Part shown: positions 45,340-53,908 of the stretch, piece by piece
Layout: the number at the start of each line of letters is the position of its first letter
Position numbering within the stretch: position 1 is the first letter of the stretch
Origin: Microvirga sp052115485
GTDB taxonomy: Bacteria; Pseudomonadota; Alphaproteobacteria; Rhizobiales; Beijerinckiaceae
DNA: 64,000 nucleotides
NCBI RefSeq assembly: GCF_052115485.1
Contig: NZ_JBFRGU010000009.1
Location: forward strand, 1-64,000
Direction of reading: 5' to 3'
Notes under the pieces: model-generated
Database searches by the model: none
What the model was told of the DNA's origin: nothing
Seen by the model: the letters and a program-made list of their open reading frames with translations, nothing else
Made by a program: the position numbers and the translations under genes

Positions 45340-45704
45340 GGCGCGTCGCAAGCTTTCATGACAACCGGATCGGCATCGGCCGGAACATAGTCGGACATGG
45401 GATGGCATTGCCCGGCAATGCACACACGCCAATCCGCCGTCGCGCCCGAGCGCCGTAGGACGACCTCCCGCTGAGGCGGCACTTTAGGTTGCCAGGACCA
45501 GACCCCTCTTTTGAACCGCGCCTCCGGGGGCGGCTCCATTCCTGCTCCGGAACCGCGCACGCGCGCCTCGACGAGTTCAAGGCCGGCCGGGCCTTGCCTC
45601 CAATCCTCCTCCCAGAGAACTTTCTCGACGGAATGCGTCCAGGCGAGAGTCATGGCGCCCGCCATCAGCGGCATGAGTTTGGAGCCTGCCAAAAGGCAGA
45701 TCAT
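45336..45704 (-). CDS. DUF1850 protein of the TAXI-TRAP operon
   Basis: A 122-residue exported protein with an N-terminal signal or anchor (to about MAGAMTLAW). The family pattern is HSVEKVLWEEDWRQGPAGLELVEARV in two parts (HSVE, then W--W), GSGAGMEPP and FKRGVWSWQP. Two cysteines near the end (VCIAGQC) could pair. DUF1850 genes sit almost always beside TAXI-TRAP permease genes; function is unknown. Its ATG overlaps the permease stop codon by 4 nt (ATGA), so synthesis is coupled. Its stop lies in an interspersed repeat. Confidence 0.9.
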   Translation of the reverse strand: MICLLAGSKLMPLMAGAMTLAWTHSVEKVLWEEDWRQGPAGLELVEARVRGSGAGMEPPPEARFKRGVWSWQPKVPPQREVVLRRSGATADWRVCIAGQCHPMSDYVPADADPVVMKACDAP

Positions 45705-47992
45705 CGGCTCTCCGCGACCGGCGAAGCCTGCCGTGTGCGCCACAGGTGAAAGCCGATGAAACCCACCGATAGGACGAAACCGATTTCGTCGGTAACCGGC
45801 AGTGCCAGGACGAGCAGGGCCGCCGCACCCGCTGCCCAAAGGCGCTCCCACCACGCAAGCGCCGCGCGGAAATAACCGACGGCCGCAACGCCCCACAACC
45901 CGAGCGCAAGGCAGGCCTTGATCACGATATAGGCGACGGCGAACCAATAAGCCCCGCCCTGAAGACCGGGAACCGGTTGCAGCATCAGGGCCGGATCGTA
46001 CACCGCCATGTAAGGCACGATGAATCCCGGTAGCGCTATCTTGACCGCCTGAACGCCGATCTTGAGTCCCGATTCCTTCGCCATCGGCGCGGCTGCAAAA
46101 GCGGCGAGCGCCACCGGCGGCGTCAGGTCCGCCATGATGCCGAAATAGAACACGAACATGTGCGAGACGATAAGCGGGACATCGAGTTTGAGCAGGATAG
46201 GCGCCGCCAGCGACGAGGTGATGATGTAGTTCGGGATGGTCGGGATGCCCATGCCGAGGATTAGGCTGAATACCATGGTCAGGACGAGGGCGAGGAAAAG
46301 ATTGTCCTTGCCGATGGAGATCATCCAGTTCCCGACGATAGTGCCGAGCCCGGTCAGCGTCATGGTCCCGATCACGATGCCGACCACCGCGCAGGCAAGG
46401 CCGACTGGCAGTGCCTGACGCGCGCCATCGGCCAGTGCGTCGACGCAATCCTTCAACGTCGTGCGCCCACGCCCCGAGAAAACGTTCCACACCGAGAGGA
46501 TGGCGACGACGACGATGACGAGCGTCACGCTCGCCGCGAGCGACGCCGCCGAAATCAAGGCAAGTCCGATCCAGAAGGCGACCCGCAAAGCCGGCATGGC
46601 GAGACCCGCGACAATGGCGGTGCCGAGGATCAGGGCAACGGTGAGAGAGAGACCGACCGCACCGGCGAAAAGCGGCGTGTAGCCCGCGAACAACAGACAG
46701 ACCAGAACCGCGAGCGGCGTGATCAGGAACCAGTTCTTCTTCAGCTCCGTCCAGGCCTTCGGCAATTGATCTTTCGACAAGCCATGTAGATTGAGTTTCC
46801 CCGCCTCGAGGTGCACGGCGAGATAGCACGCGACGAAATAGAGAATAGCCGGGATGATCGCCGCCTCGACGATTTTCGCATAAGGCACGTCGATGGTCTC
46901 CGCCATGATGAAGGCAACTGCGCCCATGACCGGAGGCATGATCTGTCCGCCCATGGACGACGTTGCTTCGACACCTCCGGCGAACGCGGAGGAAAATCCG
47001 AAGCGCTTCATCAATGGAATCGTGAACTGGCCCGATGCGACGACATTGGCGACGCCCGAACCGGAGACGGTGCCCATCAACGCGGAGGACGCCACACAGA
47101 CTTTGCCGGGGCCGCCCTGCTTGTCGCCGAACACCGCCATCGAGATGTCGTTGAAGAAATCGATGACGCCAGCCTTTTCCATGAAGGCGCCGAACAGGAT
47201 GAACAGAAAGATGTAGGTCGCCGAAACCAACGTCGGCACCGCGTAGATGCCCTCCGTGCCGAACGACATATGTTCGATGACCTGATCGAGCGAATAGCCG
47301 CGATGATCGAGCGGGGCGGGCAACAGATGCCCGAGAAGGCAATAGGCCAGAAACAGCCCGGCGACGATGGGAAGCGCCGCGCCCATGACCCGGAAGACGA
47401 GATAAATCAGAATGACGAGAGCGGCGATGCCGGTCACGAGATCGGACGATGTCAATTCGCCCGCACGACTTACGAGATCATTATAGAGCGCCCATTGATA
47501 AAGCCCGACGGCAAAGCCCGCGAGACCTATTCCCCAACCCAGAAACCGCGTCACCGATGTCGTTGCGCGGTGGTTCCCGATCATCGCTCCGGCGACGAGA
47601 CAGAGGAAACCCACATGCAGCGCGCGCACCACCTGGCTCGGCAGGCTACCGCCGAATTTAACGATCAGGCCAAAGGCGACAACGACCGCGACCCACGCCA
47701 TGACGCCGTTCATGATCGCAGCACCGCGCACACGCTGCAGAATGAGCCATCCGGCCCACGTGACGAGTGCAACCGCGAGAATGTGGATCGTGGTCACAAT
47801 GCCAAGCAAAGGGCTATCCAAAGGGATACCGAAGGACGTCACGACCTGGAAGATCGAGAACGAAACCGCGATCCAGAACAGCACCCGACCAAGCAGACCT
47901 TCGCCGAAATTCTCCGGCAATCCATGCTCAGGATTTTCCGCGGGCGGCGCTTCCATTTCAGCGACTTCCGACGTTTTCACATTCCCGCTCAT
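45701..47992 (-). CDS. TAXI-type TRAP transporter permease (fused 4TM/12TM)
   Basis: Secondary transporter that takes up a dicarboxylate or related solute using an ion gradient and the periplasmic TAXI protein. The 763-residue product fuses the small DctQ-like part (four helices, about 30-170) to the large DctM part (about 180-690). DctM motifs are LVSATYIFLFILFGAFMEKAG, SGSGVANVVASGQFTIPLMKR, and GVEATSSMGGQIMPPVMGA, with MGIPTIPNYIITSSLAAP later. Proposed substrates in the family are glutamate and 2-oxoglutarate; this one is unassigned. Confidence 0.95.
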   Translation of the reverse strand: MSGNVKTSEVAEMEAPPAENPEHGLPENFGEGLLGRVLFWIAVSFSIFQVVTSFGIPLDSPLLGIVTTIHILAVALVTWAGWLILQRVRGAAIMNGVMAWVAVVVAFGLIVKFGGSLPSQVVRALHVGFLCLVAGAMIGNHRATTSVTRFLGWGIGLAGFAVGLYQWALYNDLVSRAGELTSSDLVTGIAALVILIYLVFRVMGAALPIVAGLFLAYCLLGHLLPAPLDHRGYSLDQVIEHMSFGTEGIYAVPTLVSATYIFLFILFGAFMEKAGVIDFFNDISMAVFGDKQGGPGKVCVASSALMGTVSGSGVANVVASGQFTIPLMKRFGFSSAFAGGVEATSSMGGQIMPPVMGAVAFIMAETIDVPYAKIVEAAIIPAILYFVACYLAVHLEAGKLNLHGLSKDQLPKAWTELKKNWFLITPLAVLVCLLFAGYTPLFAGAVGLSLTVALILGTAIVAGLAMPALRVAFWIGLALISAASLAASVTLVIVVVAILSVWNVFSGRGRTTLKDCVDALADGARQALPVGLACAVVGIVIGTMTLTGLGTIVGNWMISIGKDNLFLALVLTMVFSLILGMGIPTIPNYIITSSLAAPILLKLDVPLIVSHMFVFYFGIMADLTPPVALAAFAAAPMAKESGLKIGVQAVKIALPGFIVPYMAVYDPALMLQPVPGLQGGAYWFAVAYIVIKACLALGLWGVAAVGYFRAALAWWERLWAAGAAALLVLALPVTDEIGFVLSVGFIGFHLWRTRQASPVAESR

Positions 47993-48081
47993 GGCTCACT
48001 CCCGGTGAATTGTTTTTCTTCGTCACAGAAAAGCCGGGGCCGATTGGGCGCCCGGCTTGCTTTGTCGATGGCGTCAGGAGA

Positions 48082-49050
48082 TCACGAGCCGGATTTCTTC
48101 ACGCCCTTTTCCTTGAAATAGCGCTCCGCACCTGGATGCATCGGGATCGGCATGCCTTCGAGCGCGCTCTCCAGCTTGATGTCCCGTGCCGCCGAATGCG
48201 CCGCGACGAGATCGGGAAGGCTTTCATAGATCGCCTTCGTCATCTGATAGACCGCCTCGTCTTTCATCCCCGAATGGGTGACGAGATAGTTGACGACGGC
48301 CGCCGTCTGCACAGGCGCTGTCTGGCCTTCATAAGTATTGGCCGGAATCGTAGCCTTCACATAAGGCGTGCCGACTTTCTCCAGGACCGCGCTCGGAATT
48401 TCGACGACCACGATCGGGGCCGATGTCGCGAGATCGCGGATGGACGAAACGCCGAGGCCCGCCGATTGCAGGGTCGCGTCGAGCTGGCGGTTCTTCATCA
48501 GCTCGACCGACTCGCCGAAGGGCAGATACTCGACCTTGCCGAGATCCTTGTAAGAAAGCCCCGCCCCTTGCAGGATCGCGCGGGCATTCAGCTCGGTGCC
48601 GGATTTCGGAGCGCCGACGGAAAGGCGCTTTCCTTTCAGATCGGCCAGCGTCTTGATGCCGGAATCCTTCGAGGCCACAATCTGGATGTAGTTGGGGTAG
48701 ATCGCGGTCACACCGCGCAGCTTGTCGAGCTTGCCGCGAAAGCCCGCTTCCTCATCTCCGGCCCAGCCAAGCGCGAGGCTATCGCCAAGTGTGAAGCCGA
48801 TCTCGCCTTTGCCCTGCTGGAGCAGGTTCAGGTTCTCGACCGAGGCCTTGGTGGCTTGAACCGAGGGGCGGCTGCCCGGCACTTTCTCGGTAAAGACCTT
48901 GGAGAGAGCAACGCCCAGTGGATAATAGACGCCCGACGTGCCGCCCGTGAGGATATTGATGAAGTCCTGAGCCTGAGCCGGCAGGCTCACGCCGACAAGA
49001 GCAATGGCGACTGCGCCCCCCAAAAGGCGGCGTGTAAAGGTTCGAAACAT
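48082..49050 (-). CDS. TAXI family solute-binding protein
   Basis: Periplasmic receptor of the TRAP system above. The 322-residue product has a signal peptide (MFRTFTRRLLGGAVAIALVG, cleaved near PAQAQD) and the TAXI signature FINILTGGTSGVYYPLGVALSKVF. Residues ATKASVENLNLLQQGKGEIGF and KRLSVGAPKSGTELNARAIL fit the family. Start is ATG 49050 with GGAGGGAG upstream. The gap to the permease is 89 bp. The 241-bp region upstream carries a large dyad listed separately. Confidence 0.94.
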   Translation of the reverse strand: MFRTFTRRLLGGAVAIALVGVSLPAQAQDFINILTGGTSGVYYPLGVALSKVFTEKVPGSRPSVQATKASVENLNLLQQGKGEIGFTLGDSLALGWAGDEEAGFRGKLDKLRGVTAIYPNYIQIVASKDSGIKTLADLKGKRLSVGAPKSGTELNARAILQGAGLSYKDLGKVEYLPFGESVELMKNRQLDATLQSAGLGVSSIRDLATSAPIVVVEIPSAVLEKVGTPYVKATIPANTYEGQTAPVQTAAVVNYLVTHSGMKDEAVYQMTKAIYESLPDLVAAHSAARDIKLESALEGMPIPMHPGAERYFKEKGVKKSGS

Positions 49051-49117
49051 GGCGTTACTCCCTCCAACGGCGCATCGCGCCTGTGATTGATTGCAGTTTG
49101 ACGGCTGACGGGGATTT

Positions 49118-49174
49118 CTCAAGAGGTTATGAGGATCGCAATCCTGCCACCTTGGTAGGATTAGTCCTCTTGAG
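49118..49174. promoter_or_regulatory. 57-bp nested dyad between divergent TAXI and opgD genes
   Basis: Outer arms CTCAAGAGG (49118-49126) and CCTCTTGAG (49166-49174) are perfect. Inner arms AATCCT (49140-49145) and AGGATT (49157-49162) extend to AATCCTgCC/GGtAGGATT. No T-run follows in either direction. It could be a cruciform operator site for two divergent genes, or an RNA hairpin in a leader. The remaining 49175-49291 shows no recognisable site. Confidence 0.45.
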
Positions 49175-49291
49175 TCTCACCGAGGGTCCCAAAAGACCGT
49201 TTGTCTGACTTAAGGTCTTGATAACGCGCATGATTTTTCGGAAACAGCATTCGCTTCACCGGATCGTGCTTCAGGGGCTCAAGTATAATTT

Positions 49292-50869
49292 ATGTTCGAT
49301 CGTCGTCAGTTTCTTCAGTTCGCAACGGCCACGGCCAGCCTCGCCGCCGCAGGCTTTCCGGTCCCGGCTATGGCGCAGCAGGGTCTGAAGCTCGCCGCTT
49401 CATCGGCGTTCTCCTTCGACGCCTTGAAGAAGCGCGCCCAGGAGATGGCCGGAAGCGCTTATGTCGCGCCCGTCAGCCCCTCCCCGGAGATCCTGAACCA
49501 GATCGACTACGATGCCCACGGCAAGATCAAGTTCAAGACGGACCTTGCGCTCTGGGCCAAGGGGCCGAGCGAATTCCCGGTCACCTTCTTCCATATGGGC
49601 CGCTATTTCCAGAAGCCGGTGCGCATGCACGTGGTGGAGAAGGGGCAGGCCCGCGAGATCCTCTATGAAGCCGGCTATTTCGACATGCCGACGGACTCGC
49701 CTGCCCGCAAGCTTCCTGAAAATTCCGGCTTTGCCGGTTTCCGCTTCCAGGAGCCCCGGGACGGCAAGCTCGATTGGCGCAAGAACGATTGGGTCGCCTT
49801 CCTCGGTGCATCCTATTTCCGCGCTATCGGCCAACTCTATCAATACGGCCTCTCGGCCCGCGGCCTAGCGGTCGATGTGGCGGTCTTCGGGAAGAACGAG
49901 GAATTCCCGGATTTCACGAATATCTATTTCGACACACCACAGGCGGGCTCGGACAAGGTGACTGTCTACGCGCTGCTCGACGGCCCGAGCGTCACAGGCG
50001 CCTATCGTTTCGTGATGCAGCGCGCCGCGGCGGTAATCATGGATATCGAGTGCGCGGTTTTCCTGCGCAAGGACGTCAACCGCCTCGGCATCGCGCCGCT
50101 GACCTCCATGTACTGGTTCTCGGAAACCGCCAAGCCTACCGCCATCGACTGGCGTCCGGAGATTCACGATTCCGATGGTCTTGCCATGTGGACCGGCTCC
50201 GGCGAGCGGATCTGGCGGCCTCTCAACAACCCTCCGCGCATCATCACTTCGGCTTTCGGCGACCAGAACCCGAAGGGTTTCGGCCTTCTCCAGCGCGACC
50301 GGATCTTCGATCACTATCTCGACGGCGTCTATTACGACCGCCGTCCGTCCCTCTGGATCGAACCGCAGGGCGGCTGGGGCAAGGGCTCGATCCAGCTCGT
50401 CGAAATTCCCACCGACGACGAGATCCACGACAACATCGTCGCCATGTGGGTTCCCACCGAATCGGCACGGGCCGGACAGAACTTCGAGTTCCGCTATCGC
50501 ATGCACTGGTCGGCGGAGGAGCCTTATCCCACCCCGTTGGCGCGCTGCGTCGCCACCCGCTTCGGCAATGGCGGACAGGCCGGGACATCCCGCCCCAAGG
50601 GTATCCGTAAGTTCATGGTGGAGTTCCTGGGCGAGCCCCTGATGCGGCTTCCAGCAGGCGTCATCCCACGTCCGGTTCTCACCTCCTCGCGCGGCGAGTT
50701 CTCGAACATCCTCACCGAAGCCGTACCGGACGACGTGCCCGGCCACTGGCGGACTCAGTTCGACTTGACCGCGATAGGTTCGGAGCCGGTGGAATTGCGC
50801 TGCTTCCTGCGCAATGGCGAGGAAGTGTTGAGCGAGACCTGGCTCTACCAATACCATTCGACAGCCTGA
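49292..50869 (+). CDS. opgD: periplasmic glucan biosynthesis protein, OpgD/OpgG family (copy 1)
   Basis: Acts in synthesis or branching of osmoregulated periplasmic glucans. The 525-residue product has a twin-arginine signal (DRRQFLQFATATASLAAAGF, cleavage near AMAQQ), which is the OpgD-like feature. The OpgG domain spans about 40-520: ALKKRAQEMAGSAYVAP, LGASYFRAIGQLYQYGLSARGLAV, IGIAPLTSMY-like GIAPLTSMYWF and RIWRPLNNPP. Its paralogue lies at 61456. OpgD versus OpgG is assigned from the Tat signal only. Neither is next to an opgH glucosyltransferase. Confidence 0.9.
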   Translation: MFDRRQFLQFATATASLAAAGFPVPAMAQQGLKLAASSAFSFDALKKRAQEMAGSAYVAPVSPSPEILNQIDYDAHGKIKFKTDLALWAKGPSEFPVTFFHMGRYFQKPVRMHVVEKGQAREILYEAGYFDMPTDSPARKLPENSGFAGFRFQEPRDGKLDWRKNDWVAFLGASYFRAIGQLYQYGLSARGLAVDVAVFGKNEEFPDFTNIYFDTPQAGSDKVTVYALLDGPSVTGAYRFVMQRAAAVIMDIECAVFLRKDVNRLGIAPLTSMYWFSETAKPTAIDWRPEIHDSDGLAMWTGSGERIWRPLNNPPRIITSAFGDQNPKGFGLLQRDRIFDHYLDGVYYDRRPSLWIEPQGGWGKGSIQLVEIPTDDEIHDNIVAMWVPTESARAGQNFEFRYRMHWSAEEPYPTPLARCVATRFGNGGQAGTSRPKGIRKFMVEFLGEPLMRLPAGVIPRPVLTSSRGEFSNILTEAVPDDVPGHWRTQFDLTAIGSEPVELRCFLRNGEEVLSETWLYQYHSTA

Positions 50870-50906
50870 CGTTGAAAAGCCAACCTTAAAAATACAATCA
50901 TGAGGT

Positions 50907-50926
50907 GCGTATAAAATACTGTACGC
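50907..50926. promoter_or_regulatory. possible operator upstream of the zinc-uptake genes
   Basis: GCGTA-TAAAATACTG-TACGC, a 5-bp dyad around an AT-rich core that contains the near-palindrome GTATAAAATAC, 30 bp before the first gene. Position and AT core fit a metal repressor site, but the sequence does not match the alphaproteobacterial Zur palindromes I know, so the regulator is open. Confidence 0.3.
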
Positions 50927-50955
50927 CCCTCCGGTTTCGTAATATTGAAGGTGCC

Positions 50956-51126
50956 ATGTCACATGACGGGCACCACCATCACTTCCACGCTCACGCCCAC
51001 CCGCCCCGCGCGGTGGCGATGGCGCCGACCTTTTCGCTGCTGCGGCTCTCAGTCGGGCAACGGCTGATCGGGGTCGCCTTGGCCTTGGGTGTTTTATGGG
51101 CGCTCGTCTTTACGGTTCTCGGTTGA
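50956..51126 (+). CDS. small histidine-rich membrane protein heading the znu genes
   Basis: A 56-residue protein. The first 15 residues are MSHDGHHHHFHAHAH, with eight histidines, a probable Zn2+-binding segment. A membrane helix follows at about 33-54 (RLIGVALALGVLWALVFTVLG), so the His tail lies on one face of the inner membrane. ATG 50956 has GAAGGT seven bases upstream. It ends eight bases before znuC and is almost certainly in the znu operon. Many alphaproteobacteria keep a short unnamed peptide here, as far as I recall. Function unknown; zinc scavenging or sensing at ZnuB is a reasonable guess. Confidence 0.8.
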   Translation: MSHDGHHHHFHAHAHPPRAVAMAPTFSLLRLSVGQRLIGVALALGVLWALVFTVLG

Positions 51127-51133
51127 GGACACC

Positions 51134-51880
51134 ATGAGCAAGACAGCGATCCGCTTCGACGGACTGACCCTTGGCTATGACCGTCGCCCCGCCGTTCATC
51201 ATTTGAGCGGTGAGATCGCCTCCGGCAGTCTCATGGCCATTGTCGGCCCGAACGGGGCCGGCAAATCGACCCTGTTGAAAGGCATTGTGGGAACACTTCG
51301 CCCCTTGGGTGGCCGCATCGACGTGTCGATGGATGCGCGCAGCCGCATCGCCTATCTGCCGCAGGCCGCCGATATCGACCGCACCTTCCCGGTTTCCGTC
51401 TACGACATCGTCGCCATGGGTCTGTGGTTCCGCACCGGCCTCTTCGGCGGGATCGGCGCGAAAAACAGGACGAAGATCGAGGAAGCTCTTTCCGCCGTCG
51501 GCCTCATCGGTTTCGAGCGCCGTCCGATCTCCACCCTCTCGGGCGGCCAGATGCAGCGTGCCCTGTTCGCGCGCCTTCTGATTCAGGACGCGCCCGTTAT
51601 TCTCCTCGACGAACCTTTCACCGCCATCGACGAGAAGACGACTTCCGACCTGCTCGGCCTCGTTCGGCGCTGGCACCACGAGAAGCGCACTGTCGTCGCC
51701 GTGCTGCACGATCTCGATGTGGTTCGACGCGTCTTTCCCGAGACGCTTCTCATCGCGCGCGAACCTGTCGCCTGGGGCGAGACGAAGGGCGTGTTGAGCG
51801 CCGAGAACCTCTTGAGAGCGCGCAGCATGGTCGAGGCCTATGACCCGCACGCGGAAGCCTGCAACCGCAACGCCGCCTGA
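51134..51880 (+). CDS. znuC: zinc ABC transporter ATP-binding protein
   Basis: ATPase of a cluster-9-type metal importer. The 248-residue product from ATG 51134 (MSKTAIRFDGLTLGY) has Walker A IVGPNGAGKSTLLKG, the signature ISTLSGGQMQRALFARLL, Walker B APVILLDEPFTAID and the switch His in VAVLHDLD. It is followed by permease and binding-protein genes. Zinc is preferred over manganese because of the His-rich neighbour and the CobW gene downstream, but manganese cannot be excluded from sequence. Confidence 0.93.
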   Translation: MSKTAIRFDGLTLGYDRRPAVHHLSGEIASGSLMAIVGPNGAGKSTLLKGIVGTLRPLGGRIDVSMDARSRIAYLPQAADIDRTFPVSVYDIVAMGLWFRTGLFGGIGAKNRTKIEEALSAVGLIGFERRPISTLSGGQMQRALFARLLIQDAPVILLDEPFTAIDEKTTSDLLGLVRRWHHEKRTVVAVLHDLDVVRRVFPETLLIAREPVAWGETKGVLSAENLLRARSMVEAYDPHAEACNRNAA

Positions 51881-51919
51881 TTTTTTCGCAAAGCCGCTCT
51901 GAAGGCAAAAGCCGCGATC

Positions 51920-52786
51920 ATGTTCGATCTTTTCATCGCTCCGTTTTCCGAATTCGAGTTCATGCAACGCGCGCTCATTGGCTCCATTGCCATTGCGCTT
52001 GGCGGCGGGCCAGTCGGCGTCTTTCTGATGTTGCGGCGCATGAGCCTGACCGGCGATGCGATGGCGCATGCCATCCTGCCGGGTGCAGCTTTCGGATATC
52101 TGATCGCAGGCCTGTCGCTTCCAGCCATGACGATCGGCGGATTGATCGCGGGCGTTGTCGTCGCCATGGCGGCGGGCCTCGTCTCGCGGCTCACTTCATT
52201 GAAGGAAGATGCGTCGCTCGCAGCGTTCTATCTTCTCTCGCTTGCGCTCGGCGTGACCATCGTGTCGCTGCGCGGTTCGAACGTCGATCTGCTGCACGTG
52301 CTCTTCGGTACCGTGCTCGCGCTCGACGACAACACGCTTCTGCTGCTCGCCTCGATTTCATCGATCACGTTGGTCGCATTGGCAGTGCTCTATCGCCCGC
52401 TCGTGCTCGAATGCGTCGATCCGACTTTCCTGCGCTCGGTGAGCCGTGCCGGCACACCGACCCATCTCATTTTCCTCGGTCTCGTCGTAATGAATCTCGT
52501 CGGCGGATTTCACGCACTCGGCACGCTTCTCGCCGTCGGCATGATGATGCTACCCGCCGCCGCCGCGCGCTTCTGGAGCGAGGACATCACTCTCATGATG
52601 ATCTCATCCGTCGTCGTCGGCATGGTGTCGGGGGTCGGTGGATTATTGTTGTCCTTCCACGCCGAGTTGCCCGCCGGGCCCGCCATCATTCTCGTGGCCG
52701 GCGGACTCTACGTCTTCTCCCTCGTCTTCGGGCGTGAGGGCGGTTTGTTGTGGCTGATCATGCCCGGCAAGCATCTCGAAGCCTGA
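51920..52786 (+). CDS. znuB: zinc ABC transporter permease
   Basis: A 288-residue ABC-3 family permease with eight or nine membrane helices. Starts MFDLFIAPFSEFEFMQRALIG; the coupling region MLRRMSLTGDAMAHAILPGA and the later LLAVGMMMLPAAAARFW are characteristic. It lies 39 bp after znuC and 27 bp before znuA. Confidence 0.94.
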   Translation: MFDLFIAPFSEFEFMQRALIGSIAIALGGGPVGVFLMLRRMSLTGDAMAHAILPGAAFGYLIAGLSLPAMTIGGLIAGVVVAMAAGLVSRLTSLKEDASLAAFYLLSLALGVTIVSLRGSNVDLLHVLFGTVLALDDNTLLLLASISSITLVALAVLYRPLVLECVDPTFLRSVSRAGTPTHLIFLGLVVMNLVGGFHALGTLLAVGMMMLPAAAARFWSEDITLMMISSVVVGMVSGVGGLLLSFHAELPAGPAIILVAGGLYVFSLVFGREGGLLWLIMPGKHLEA

Positions 52787-52813
52787 TTCCTCTCAAGTCA
52801 AAAAGGAACCGCG

Positions 52814-53752
52814 ATGTCGTTCAAACGCATCATCACAGCCTCCCTTTTGGGATTCTCCATCCTCACCGGTTCCTGCCTCAATGCAACGGCCCAGAGCACC
52901 GACAAGCTCAAGGTCGTCGTGACCTTCTCGATTCTCGGCGATCTCGTGCGCAACGTGGGCGGCGAGCGCACCGAAGTGACGAACCTCGTCGGCCCCAATG
53001 GCGATGCGCACGTCTATGCCCCGACGCCCGCCGACGGACGTCGCCTGAACGAGGCAAAAGTCGTCTTCGCCAACGGCCTGAAATTCGAGGGCTGGATCAA
53101 CCGCCTGATCAAATCGTCCGGCACCAAGGCCGCCGTGATCGAAGCTGCGAAAGGCGTGAAGCCCCTCGCCGGCGAAGATGAGCACGGCCACGACGCCAAG
53201 AAGGGTCATAGTCACGACCACAGCGCCTTCGATCCCCACGCTTGGCAGAACGTCGCCAATGCCGAAATCTATGTGGCGAACATCCGCGACGCCCTCGTTG
53301 CCGCCGATCCCGCAGGAAAGGCGACTTATGAGGCAAACGCTGCCGATTATCTGAAAAAGCTTCAGACTCTGGACGGCGAGATCAAGGCGCTCGTGGATAA
53401 AATCCCAACTGAGCGGCGCAGGATCATCACCTCGCACGACGCCTTCCGCTATTTCGAGGCCGCTTACCGCATCGATTTCATCGCACCGCAGGGCGTCTCG
53501 ACCGATGCGGAGGCGTCCGCGAAGGACGTCGCCAAGATCATCAAGCAGATCAAGGCCGACAAGATCACCGCGATCTTCGTGGAGAACATATCAGACCCGC
53601 GCCTGATGGACCGCATCGCCAAGGAAACCGGGGCTAAGATCGGCGAGCCGGTCTTCTCCGACGCATTGTCCGACGCGAGCGGCCCGGCAGGGACTTACAT
53701 TGATATGATGCGACACAATATAAGGGCCTTCAGCACGGCCCTTTCGAGCTGA
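52814..53752 (+). CDS. znuA: zinc ABC transporter substrate-binding protein
   Basis: Periplasmic metal receptor of 312 residues with a signal peptide (to about NATAQS). Metal ligands are the His in GPNGDAHVYAPTPADGR, the His in FDPHAWQNVANAEIYV, the His in IITSHDAFRYFEAAY and the Asp/Glu region near VFSDALSDASG. A mobile His/Asp-rich loop (about 119-136: EDEHGHDAKKGHSHDHS) lies just before FDPHAW, as in ZnuA proteins; it is thought to capture zinc. Family A-1. Confidence 0.94.
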   Translation: MSFKRIITASLLGFSILTGSCLNATAQSTDKLKVVVTFSILGDLVRNVGGERTEVTNLVGPNGDAHVYAPTPADGRRLNEAKVVFANGLKFEGWINRLIKSSGTKAAVIEAAKGVKPLAGEDEHGHDAKKGHSHDHSAFDPHAWQNVANAEIYVANIRDALVAADPAGKATYEANAADYLKKLQTLDGEIKALVDKIPTERRRIITSHDAFRYFEAAYRIDFIAPQGVSTDAEASAKDVAKIIKQIKADKITAIFVENISDPRLMDRIAKETGAKIGEPVFSDALSDASGPAGTYIDMMRHNIRAFSTALSS

Positions 53753-53760
53753 GCTATACC

Positions 53761-53887
53761 ACCCTCCCCTTGAGGGGGAGGGTCGCGAGCATCGCGAGCG
53801 GGGTGGGGTGGCAACGCGACCTCATCCAGCCGGGTGTTTCCACCCCACCCCGGCCTTTTGGCCGACCCTCCCCCTCAAGGGGAGGGT
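53761..53887. repeat. 127-bp nested inverted repeat between znuA and cobW
   Basis: Outer arms of 25 bp (53761-53785 and 53863-53887, starting ACCCTCCCCTTGAGGGGGAG) are perfect complements, each arm itself nearly palindromic. Inner arms GGGGTGGGGTGG (53800-53811) and CCACCCCACCCC (53840-53851) are also perfect. It begins nine bases after the znuA stop and ends before the cobW start at 53909. It would form a very stable cruciform or RNA hairpin and is of a kind widespread between genes in Hyphomicrobiales genomes. Confidence 0.92.
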
Positions 53888-53908
53888 ATAAGTTGCGGAA
53901 TGTTTTTC

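Noticed and set aside
45336..47342. A 668-residue minus-strand frame running through the TRAP permease
   Set aside because: Only its last 122 codons are the real DUF1850 gene. The rest is out of frame within the permease and has shadow-like composition.
46811..49086. Two plus-strand frames of over 430 residues antisense to the TRAP permease and TAXI genes
   Set aside because: Antisense to genes with clear family signatures; Arg/His/Asp-rich composition and no domain.
50880..50950. A Zur box upstream of the znu genes
   Set aside because: The palindromes present (GCGTA...TACGC, GTAATATTG) do not match the alphaproteobacterial Zur consensus well enough to name; listed only as a possible operator.
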